Origin: Deltaproteobacteria bacterium RIFCSPHIGHO2_02_FULL_40_28
GTDB lineage: Bacteria > UBA10199 > 2-12-FULL-40-28
Assembly: GCA_001798135.1 (NCBI GenBank)
Contig: MGRJ01000025.1
Location: 1-17,839, forward strand
DNA length: 17,839 nucleotides
Direction: 5' to 3'
Part shown: positions 11,863 through 17,755 of the stretch, piece after piece
How positions within the stretch are numbered: the first letter of the stretch is position 1
How the letters are laid out: every line of letters starts with the position of its first letter
Notes under the pieces: generated by a model
Seen by the model: only the letters and a program-made list of their open reading frames with translations
Database searches by the model: none
What the model was told of the DNA's origin: nothing
Translations under genes and position numbers: made by a program

Positions 11863-13056
11863 TTACACTAGATGACCAAGCGGCACAATCCGCATTTCTT
11901 TGCCAAGTAAACGATCGGTTTTACCCTGATGTATAAACAAACAGCGGGCACTGCTATAATTTGCAATAAAGCTTTGGGCACTTGCCAACTCATGTCTACC
12001 AGGCACTTCATCCAACATGGGAATAAAACCCAAAATGCCCTGTTTCGTGCGCAGTGCAAGAGGGACAAAAGCCCCCCCACGGTTACGAAACTGGAATAAT
12101 GTTCCCTGCAATTCGGGCCGATACACCCATTGTTGTCTTATAAATGAAAACAAGAATCTGGTCATATTTTTCAGCGGCTCTCGATTCTCACCGGTAAGGT
12201 GACTCGCCTCGCCCTGATCCTCAAAAAATAATACAGGACGCTGACGTGTACCTTCTGTTGCCACAATTCTAATGACAAACATGGATTCCAAAGCCGAGAT
12301 CAGCCGACGCAATGCTGGTACTGAAATATGGGTTGCACGCGACACCTCTGTTAGTTCGATTGGTTCTGCCTGCCGTGCTGCAAAAACCGATAAAAGATTT
12401 CTGAGCACGCGAAAATCAAGACTGGTTTGAATGAGGAGTCGAAGATCCCGCTCGAGTAAAGTCTCGATTTGAGTTTCGAAGCGCTGACGTCTTACGGCAG
12501 TATCTCTCACTGCAAAAATGCCGGGTAATCCACCCTGATTCAAAGCCAGCAAAAAAGTTTTTTCAGAGAAATAAGAAGCCATTGAGAGCTGGCAACTCAT
12601 ATCCTTTGAGGATAAAAGACGTGGCACAGCATTGGGGAGAGGGGCCGAATGAGACTCGCTTAAATCCATTGGCAAAAGTTCCCAGTTAACAATACGCCCC
12701 GTAAGTGATTCACGTATCGCCTTTCGGCTGGAAAATCGTACCGATCCTGTGAGCAAAAATTGACCCGGTTTTTTATGGGTTCTAACCCATTCTTTGAGTG
12801 CCGGAAATATTGGTGGTGCAAGCTGACATTCATCAATCACGAGTGGCTGCCCTGCGTTGGAACGAATTAAGGCCTCGGGCGAGTACAAGCCCTGATCCAA
12901 TATTTCTTTGCGATCGAAAGTTAAATAATTCTGCGCAAGGCCTTCACAAAGCGTTGTTTTACCCACCTGACGATGGCCAAAAAGACCAACGATGGAACTA
13001 AAACGAAGTGACTTAACGAGCAATCCCTGCAAGTTGCGTTTTCGTATATGTGGCAT
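11863..13056 (-). CDS. AAA ATPase of the DUF4143-related type, degenerate C-terminus
   Basis: The 397-aa protein has Walker A G-H-R-Q-V-G-K-T-T (residues 27-35), Walker B PLVIDE (71-76) and sensor-like FLLTGS (100-105), then GGLPGIF and an E-R-D-L helix as in DUF4143 ATPases, and a probable winged helix (about 235-275). The C-terminal nuclease-like signature seen in the ATPase at 3456-4628 is not recognisable (no E-V-D or I-E-V-K). It is only distantly similar to that ATPase. The start at 13056 (MPHIRKRN) matches the family; an ATG 16 codons upstream would lie upstream of the -10 box. The -10 TATACT is 6 nt before the ATG, so the mRNA is probably leaderless. Confidence 0.82.
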   Translation of the reverse strand: MPHIRKRNLQGLLVKSLRFSSIVGLFGHRQVGKTTLCEGLAQNYLTFDRKEILDQGLYSPEALIRSNAGQPLVIDECQLAPPIFPALKEWVRTHKKPGQFLLTGSVRFSSRKAIRESLTGRIVNWELLPMDLSESHSAPLPNAVPRLLSSKDMSCQLSMASYFSEKTFLLALNQGGLPGIFAVRDTAVRRQRFETQIETLLERDLRLLIQTSLDFRVLRNLLSVFAARQAEPIELTEVSRATHISVPALRRLISALESMFVIRIVATEGTRQRPVLFFEDQGEASHLTGENREPLKNMTRFLFSFIRQQWVYRPELQGTLFQFRNRGGAFVPLALRTKQGILGFIPMLDEVPGRHELASAQSFIANYSSARCLFIHQGKTDRLLGKEMRIVPLGHLV

Positions 13057-13062
13057 AAACTC

Positions 13063-13071
13063 AGTATAGCA
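13063..13071 (-). promoter_or_regulatory. extended -10 promoter of the minus-strand AAA ATPase
   Basis: On the minus strand TGCTATACT (TG-n-TATACT, an extended -10) ends 6 nt before the start codon. No close -35 match sits at 17 bp (TTGCGT at 16 bp is weak), which an extended -10 can tolerate. Confidence 0.5.
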
Positions 13072-13166
13072 GACACCTGTCAAAACGCAATACCTATATT
13101 CCATATTGACAGATATAAAAAGAGTAGCTCTTCAATTTCCAACCGTAAAAAAAGTAATTATTTATC

Positions 13167-13667
13167 TTAATGGGGAAAAAGTAGATTTATAGCCTGAGCT
13201 GAATACTCATCCTCAAGAAATTTATATCGGACGTTCAAAACCAAAAGCCAGTTTAATAATCTCCTCAAGAATATCTTCTTCCATGATTGTCTCATAGATT
13301 CCATGTACTTTTCCCCTATTGGATAAAGAACATGCCCATCCCCTAATGATATTCCTCCGTCAGCCTGTGGCTCAATTTTAACCGAATACCCGTGCTTCCA
13401 ATCTTCCAGAGTTTTCGTTTCTTTCAAGATCAAATTACCTTGTTGATAAATTCGTTGTACTGGAACGGGTATATTTTCACGAGGTTTTACTGGATCATTT
13501 AAAATTTGTGTCCTGACGAAACGGCACAGTCGGAATAAAGCTAAAGGCCCTCCATAGTGGCGCCAATCAAACTCCTTGCCGTGTAAATCTGCTGTATCCA
13601 GAGTAATAGTTTTATCAACGGAAAAGACTTTGTTTCGACAGTTTCCAAGAGTTTTCCTATACCGCAT
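13167..13667 (-). CDS. unrecognised 166-aa protein, third gene of the toxin-antitoxin operon
   Basis: The ATG at 13667 overlaps the end of the HTH antitoxin gene by 11 bp and has GAAGAA a few nt upstream; an in-frame TTG four codons earlier is possible. The protein starts MRYRKTLGNCRNKVFSV, has mixed beta-like segments (DKTITLDTADLHGKEFDW, NLILKETKTLEDW, YSVKIEPQADGGISL) and ends in a basic amphipathic and hydrophobic helix (WKKIFLRRLLNWLLVL) before LLFPH. There is no signal peptide. I recognise no family. The overlap implies it is co-expressed with the toxin and antitoxin. It may be a third component (chaperone, second toxin or immunity-type protein) or unrelated cargo. Confidence 0.65.
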   Translation of the reverse strand: MRYRKTLGNCRNKVFSVDKTITLDTADLHGKEFDWRHYGGPLALFRLCRFVRTQILNDPVKPRENIPVPVQRIYQQGNLILKETKTLEDWKHGYSVKIEPQADGGISLGDGHVLYPIGEKYMESMRQSWKKIFLRRLLNWLLVLNVRYKFLEDEYSAQAINLLFPH

Positions 13668-13956
13668 GATTTTCTTCAAAATCCAGCACTAAAGATTTTT
13701 TTAAGGCTCTGGCAATTTTTTGCAACATGCTGAGTGAGTGCCCGTCATAATCCGCATCCTCCAAACGAGAAATAACAGACTGCTTGGTGCCAATCAGTGA
13801 TGCCAATTGAGATTGTGTCAACCCTGCCGCTTCACGTGTTTCACGAATTAGACAAGCAATTTGAAAGTTCAGTTTTTCTTCTTCATAGGCTTTTTTAAGA
13901 GATGGTTTTTTTTCGGCACGCCGCTTTAGAATCTGAATTGCATTTTTAGTTTTCAT
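13657..13956 (-). CDS. XRE-family HTH antitoxin (HigA-like)
   Basis: The 99-aa protein has a lysine-rich N-terminal helix, then a Cro/C1-type HTH at about residues 34-90 (LIRETREAAGLTQSQLASLIGTKQSVISRLE...LSMLQKIARAL). This is the usual HigA architecture: it would neutralise the toxin encoded just upstream and repress the operon. The ATG at 13954-13956 follows the toxin TGA by 1 nt, and its Shine-Dalgarno (AAGGAG) lies inside the last toxin codons, so translation is coupled. An in-frame ATG 14 codons further up lies inside the toxin gene and lacks such a site. Confidence 0.88.
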   Translation of the reverse strand: MKTKNAIQILKRRAEKKPSLKKAYEEEKLNFQIACLIRETREAAGLTQSQLASLIGTKQSVISRLEDADYDGHSLSMLQKIARALKKSLVLDFEENHAV

Positions 13957-13957
13957 G

Positions 13958-14326
13958 TCATTCTCCTTCGTAAATATGAACTTTTGGTTTCGTCTCACAC
14001 AAAACTTTATTTTTTATGGCCTGCTCAATTTCTTTTGGAGGCACGATATCTTCCTTGGTAAATCCATGCGACAAAACAACGGCGGCTCGACCCTGAAAAA
14101 AATACAAAATCCGATAATTTACCGACTGATGACGCCAACGTAGTTCGTAAATTCCGTCACATAAATAATCTGCATGAGGTCTGCGCATTTCATGGCCACA
14201 TAATGCCAGCTCTTCAATGCGTACCAAAGCTTTGGCTTCGATTTTGTCGGGCAATTTATCGAGCCATTCCAGCACAGGAACTTTTCCCTTTTCGTCTTTA
14301 AAGAAAACAACACTAATCTTCGGCAT
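13958..14326 (-). CDS. RelE/HigB-type toxin, phage Gp49-like family (PF05973)
   Basis: The 122-aa protein shows the Gp49/HigB layout: VLEWLDKLPDKIEAKAL helix pair, D-G-I-Y-E-L-R-W-R (57-65), Y-R-I-L-Y-F-F (71-77) and the HGFTKE strand (87-92). Relatives are ribosome-dependent mRNA interferases. Toxin-before-antitoxin order, as here, is the HigBA arrangement. The C-terminus (CETKPKVHIYEGE) extends slightly past the usual fold. The -10 TATAAT is 5 nt before the ATG and there is no Shine-Dalgarno, so the toxin is probably translated from a leaderless mRNA while the antitoxin has a strong internal ribosome-binding site. That would favour antitoxin excess. Confidence 0.88.
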   Translation of the reverse strand: MPKISVVFFKDEKGKVPVLEWLDKLPDKIEAKALVRIEELALCGHEMRRPHADYLCDGIYELRWRHQSVNYRILYFFQGRAAVVLSHGFTKEDIVPPKEIEQAIKNKVLCETKPKVHIYEGE

Positions 14327-14331
14327 ATTCT

Positions 14332-14359
14332 ATTATACCAAAATTGTGATAATTTGCAA
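14332..14359 (-). promoter_or_regulatory. promoter of the HigBA-like operon
   Basis: On the minus strand TTGCAA (14354-14359), 16 bp, TATAAT (14332-14337), then 5 nt to the toxin ATG. The predicted start site is at the start codon. Confidence 0.7.
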
Positions 14360-14457
14360 ATTCTTTTTTGGCAGCATTTGCTTTAGGCAGAAATCAATTG
14401 AACAATTGATTCTGAAAAACGTCACCAACAACAGGCAACCATCACCGATAGTAACTG

Positions 14458-14531
14458 TGCGCCCGGACGGATTCGAACCGCCGACCCTCTGGTTCGAAGC
14501 CAGATGCTCTATTCAGTTGAACTACGGGCGC
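14458..14531 (-). tRNA. second tRNA-Arg (anticodon TCG), D arm altered, possible pseudo-tRNA
   Basis: The cloverleaf is recognisable and the 3' 54 bases are identical to the tRNA at 11671-11744. Three changes all fall in the D arm: position 11 C to T (wobble with G24), G15 to A (breaks the 15-48 Levitt pair, since 48 is C) and G19 to A (breaks the conserved G19-C56 contact). The discriminator is A instead of G. It lies directly after tRNA-His and would be processed from the same transcript. It may be poorly functional. Confidence 0.85.
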
Positions 14532-14536
14532 AATGG

Positions 14537-14609
14537 GGTGGATGATGGGACTCGAACCCACAACGCCTGGAATCACAATCCAGTACTCTACCATTGAGCT
14601 ACATCCACC
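14537..14609 (-). tRNA. tRNA-His (anticodon GTG)
   Basis: The minus strand folds as acceptor GTGGATG/CATCCAC with the diagnostic extra G(-1) opposite C73, anticodon arm CTGGA-TTGTGAT-TCCAG, and T arm GTGGG-TTCGAGT-CCCAT. A CCA end is encoded (14534-14536). It is the first gene of a two-tRNA transcript with the altered tRNA-Arg. Confidence 0.95.
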
Positions 14610-14653
14610 ATGAGAAAATGAGGAAGATTTAAACAACCCGCTGCCTTTTGTAA

Positions 14654-14682
14654 AGTTTAAAGCATGAGTGGTGTGATAGCAA
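14654..14682 (-). promoter_or_regulatory. promoter of the tRNA-His/tRNA-Arg pair
   Basis: On the minus strand TTGCTA (14677-14682), 17 bp, TAAACT (14654-14659). The box reads TTGCTATCAC, matching TTGCCATCAC at the two other tRNA promoters. It is divergent from the large ORF starting at 14727. Confidence 0.6.
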
Positions 14683-14726
14683 CTTTTAAGGCTTATTTCC
14701 GATAAAAAAACACTTTTTGGTAAAAT

Positions 14727-17417
14727 ATGGATTTAAGAATACAATACAGACAATTTCTGGAACTTTTAGAAGAAGCCAGGATTATTCCAACCGGAGCCAA
14801 TCCAGCAACGATTATCCTTCCAGAAAATGAAGTTCTTTTGCGAAGGTTGGGAGCATTTGGAATTCCTCCCTTAACCTTCACACATCTTATTGAACAAGCC
14901 GAAGCTTTTCGTCGGGACCAAGCAACGCTACGCAAAGTTCTCCAAGAACGCACCGTACTCATGCCCCCAGGAATGGAGGCGCTGCTAGCCGCAAAACCAA
15001 CAACACCGGAAATTCTGCAAGCAGTCAGCCAGCACTTAGAGCCCTGGGAAGCCATGGTAAATCAAGCTAGCACGATCAACTGGAACAAGCTCGATCGTAT
15101 TCCTTTGGCCCTGTTGGGAATGCGCGTTCTGGCATACCGACGTTTTGCCGACGAAAGTAAAAGAACCGATTTAAGTCTTACTGCCCGCATGGTTCATTTA
15201 ACCTTTGTGCGTCACTCTGAACCTTTCACCAGGGATGAACCGGGGCAAAAAATTGTGGAAATAAGTAAACCCTTTTTCCGAACACAAATTATTCGTTTGG
15301 CCGAGGCTTTAAAAAGGCCTGTTCCAGACTTAACCGATGCGCACTTGGATGCACAAATTTTTCCACTGCAGGTGGCTGGTCTTGCCTTAGAAGGCCTAGC
15401 AGAAGATCGCGCCTTTTTGGCCAAGGCCCGCGTTTCAGCACCTGCCAAAGCCCTGCCCTTGCTACAAAGATTAGCCACCGATGCCCTACAAGTGGGTAAA
15501 ATTATCAATGCTCCCTTTCCACACCGCACAGATCACACCGGAGAAATTGGGGATTTACACCAAAGGCTACAAATTTTGCAACGCGCCATTGCTACTGAAG
15601 TAGGGGCCGCTACAAGAGCTGCTCCTGCAGCGCCACCACCTCCTCCTACACCACCACCTTCAGCCCCTGCAGTTCCGGCCATGAATCTCACTCAAATGGC
15701 ACGGGAGGCACAATTACTCTTAGATGTGGTTAATCATTTTCCACCTCCTATCAATCAACCCATAGCTAACGATTTGGAAATTTTTAATGAACCTTTAAAT
15801 GATTATTATGAACACCATCGGGATCATGGCCTTCCTCAGCTAGCCTTGGCTAGCCTTGAGCCAAGACGGCTTGGTATTTATGCGGAATATCGTCTTTCAA
15901 GAACTGCATACACTCCAACAATAGAGGACAGATTTCATCAAGCAGCCATTCGCATCACCAAAAGAACAGGCCTACCCTACACCTGGCGTGAACTCGATGA
16001 GTTTGCCACCATAGGCCTTATGCCCATCACTTTTGAACTCGTTCTTATGGATATCACAACTCACTTAGATCTTTTTCCACCTGTTACAGATCAAAACCGC
16101 GCTCAAGCTACGGCTGTTTTAAGAAAAATGGAAACTGTTTTAGATGTACTTGATCGGTACGACCAAGCTATTAGGGCCGCAGGGGGTATTCGTTTAGACC
16201 GAGGGTCTCGTTTAATGCAAACAACTGCTGAAATAAGAGCCCGCATTAAAGCATTAACCAAGCCTCCACAACAAGCCCCGGTAAGACAAGCTCCATCTGC
16301 TCAAGCCTCAGCAGCACGAACACGAGTAACCAGACACCTGAATACACTTGTGCCCCTTATACGAGAGGGAACTAGATTATTTCAAAATCCCAGCTTTGTA
16401 GCAGGAATGGCTACCTTTATGGAGCCTACAACAAACTATGTTGATGTGATAACTGAGCAACAACGTGGTGAAGCCTGTATTTTACATGGGCGTTTGATGC
16501 TGGCTTTAATTACTCAGTTTCAAGATACACTTTCTGCTCCTGATGCAACCCTACAAGATACTCTTCACAGAACAACAATGGGCACAACAATGGTAGCCCG
16601 TGGATTAGAAATACCGTTTACTCCTCCTACTTCTGCTGAATCAAGAGCCGCAGGCGTTCCCCTCATAATTGCGGAGCTTGCTCTCTTAGGATTAAGAGAA
16701 GATTTACAAACTCTTGAAGCTGTGCCTCCCGCAACACATCCTGCCAATTTACCACAAACTTTAATCGTATTAACTCGCCTTACAGAAACAGCAGGTGCAA
16801 TCAACGCCCTTCTTGAAGTTAATTTTCCTAACCGGGCACGGCATACCAAACGCATCAGAGACCTGGCTCTTGAAGTCACACAATTTCGAGCACAAGTGAT
16901 GAGAGTGTATGCACAAACCGAAGCAAATGATACAGCAGGGTCAGAAGCCAGTAAAGCAGCGCCAGCTACTCTCAAAGATTTAGTTGAGGCAGCAAAAAGC
17001 ATACCCGGACTTTTAAAACCAGCAGCACCCCGTAGAACTGTTGTGCCAGCTTTTCCTCCCAGCCCTCCACTACAAATGCCCATCATCACGCTTGCCCAAC
17101 TTTTACGAAAGGCTGGTAACAACGAAGATTTAGGTTGGTGGATTGATTTGACCGGGGATTTAGATGCCACTGAAACTTTTGCCATAAACCAATGGTTGAT
17201 TGAACACCCAGATTTTATAGCAAATGTGCGTAGTGCCTTAGCTGAACATGATGAGATTGATTGGGCGCCGATAGAAGACGCTTTAGTGGAACATGTTGCA
17301 GGTTATGAAAGAATAGATGCCTCTGAGGATCGCACTGCTCATCGAAGAGCCATGTCTGCAAAATTTAAGGAAGCAAAAAAAACTGCAAGAGTAGCACGTA
17401 CGATTTTTGAAGCTTAA
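14727..17417 (+). CDS. 896-aa helical protein of unknown function with three degenerate repeats of one module
   Basis: No known domain is recognised. The chain is almost wholly alpha-helical in character, rich in Ala, Leu, Arg and Pro, with no signal peptide or membrane segment. Three related modules of about 190 residues can be aligned by eye, at about 100-290, 320-512 and 530-732. Each ends in a similar element: LALEGLAEDRAFL...HRLQIL-like, LVLMDITTHLDLF...AEIRARI, and LALLGLREDLQTL...IRDLALEV. They are joined by Pro/Ala-rich linkers (298-318 contains a run of six prolines; 511-530). An N-terminal part (1-95) and an acidic C-terminal part (785-896) lie outside the repeats. No Shine-Dalgarno is visible. 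The frame is unbroken and ends 6 bp before a tRNA promoter. It may be a scaffold or effector; the function is not inferable. Confidence 0.85.
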   Translation: MDLRIQYRQFLELLEEARIIPTGANPATIILPENEVLLRRLGAFGIPPLTFTHLIEQAEAFRRDQATLRKVLQERTVLMPPGMEALLAAKPTTPEILQAVSQHLEPWEAMVNQASTINWNKLDRIPLALLGMRVLAYRRFADESKRTDLSLTARMVHLTFVRHSEPFTRDEPGQKIVEISKPFFRTQIIRLAEALKRPVPDLTDAHLDAQIFPLQVAGLALEGLAEDRAFLAKARVSAPAKALPLLQRLATDALQVGKIINAPFPHRTDHTGEIGDLHQRLQILQRAIATEVGAATRAAPAAPPPPPTPPPSAPAVPAMNLTQMAREAQLLLDVVNHFPPPINQPIANDLEIFNEPLNDYYEHHRDHGLPQLALASLEPRRLGIYAEYRLSRTAYTPTIEDRFHQAAIRITKRTGLPYTWRELDEFATIGLMPITFELVLMDITTHLDLFPPVTDQNRAQATAVLRKMETVLDVLDRYDQAIRAAGGIRLDRGSRLMQTTAEIRARIKALTKPPQQAPVRQAPSAQASAARTRVTRHLNTLVPLIREGTRLFQNPSFVAGMATFMEPTTNYVDVITEQQRGEACILHGRLMLALITQFQDTLSAPDATLQDTLHRTTMGTTMVARGLEIPFTPPTSAESRAAGVPLIIAELALLGLREDLQTLEAVPPATHPANLPQTLIVLTRLTETAGAINALLEVNFPNRARHTKRIRDLALEVTQFRAQVMRVYAQTEANDTAGSEASKAAPATLKDLVEAAKSIPGLLKPAAPRRTVVPAFPPSPPLQMPIITLAQLLRKAGNNEDLGWWIDLTGDLDATETFAINQWLIEHPDFIANVRSALAEHDEIDWAPIEDALVEHVAGYERIDASEDRTAHRRAMSAKFKEAKKTARVARTIFEA

Positions 17418-17423
17418 AAAAAC

Positions 17424-17452
17424 TTGCCATCACCTTCTAAGGGATTTATTAA
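17424..17452 (+). promoter_or_regulatory. promoter of tRNA-Arg(TCT)
   Basis: TTGCCA (17424-17429), 17 bp, TATTAA (17447-17452). The box and spacer (TTGCCATCACC...AAGG..ATTTAT) closely match the tRNA-Arg(TCG) promoter at 11768-11796. The predicted start is about 140 nt upstream of the tRNA because the foldback element lies between. Confidence 0.6.
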
Positions 17453-17471
17453 GGAAGCTCCTGGTTTTCAT

Positions 17472-17598
17472 AAGGCTGCCGAAAATGCTTTAGATGCAAG
17501 GCGCCCATGAGGGGCCGAGTGAGACGTACTTATGATGGTACGTCGCAGCGAGTGACCCGAAATGGGCAACGCAGCAGATAAGCATTTACGACAGCCTT
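17472..17598. repeat. 127-bp foldback (palindromic) element between promoter and tRNA
   Basis: The ends AAGGCTG and CAGCCTT are exact complements, and inward the two halves pair imperfectly for most of their length (AAATGCTT against AAGCATTT, CGCCCAT against ATGGGC, CGAGTGAG against a GCGAGTGAC arm). The centre is GACGTAC (17523-17529) facing GTACGTC (17538-17544). No ORF is present. It resembles dispersed palindromic repeats or MITE-like elements; as RNA it would form one long stem-loop. Confidence 0.75.
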
Positions 17599-17602
17599 TA
17601 AA

Positions 17603-17676
17603 GCGCCCGTAGCTCATCTGGATAGAGCACAAGCCTTCTAAGCTTGGGGTAGCAGGTTCGAGTCCTGCCGGGCGCG
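17603..17676 (+). tRNA. tRNA-Arg (anticodon TCT)
   Basis: Cloverleaf with acceptor GCGCCCG/CGGGCGC, D arm GCTC...GAGC with G18-G19, anticodon arm CAAGC-CTTCTAA-GCTTG, T arm GCAGG-TTCGAGT-CCTGC, discriminator G; CCA not encoded. It reads AGA and AGG. Position 15 is T and position 48 is A, an inverted Levitt pair. Confidence 0.95.
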
Positions 17677-17677
17677 C

Positions 17678-17704
17678 AAATTTTGTCCCGTTGGTCCAAA
17701 ATTT
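17678..17704 (+). terminator. AT-rich inverted repeat after tRNA-Arg(TCT), possible terminator
   Basis: AAATTTTG (17678-17685) and CAAAATTT (17697-17704) form an 8-bp stem two bases after the tRNA, followed by CGTTTATCG. The stem is weak, so terminator function is tentative. A period-7 TATCG repeat (17709, 17716, 17723, 17730) follows. Confidence 0.4.
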
Positions 17705-17755
17705 CGTTTATCGTGTATCGAGTATCGTATATCGGGAAGGCAAAAATCTTCGTTT

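Noticed and set aside
14217-14636. Overlapping open frames on both strands with tails such as DGFEPPTLWFEARCS and VVQLNRASGFEPEGRRFESV
   Set aside because: They are translations of the tRNA-Arg and tRNA-His genes, a well-known source of spurious protein calls.
16565-17185. 206-codon minus-strand frame inside the 896-aa gene
   Set aside because: Ala/Ser-rich low-complexity translation of the complementary strand; no start signal. The plus frame is unbroken over 2.7 kb.
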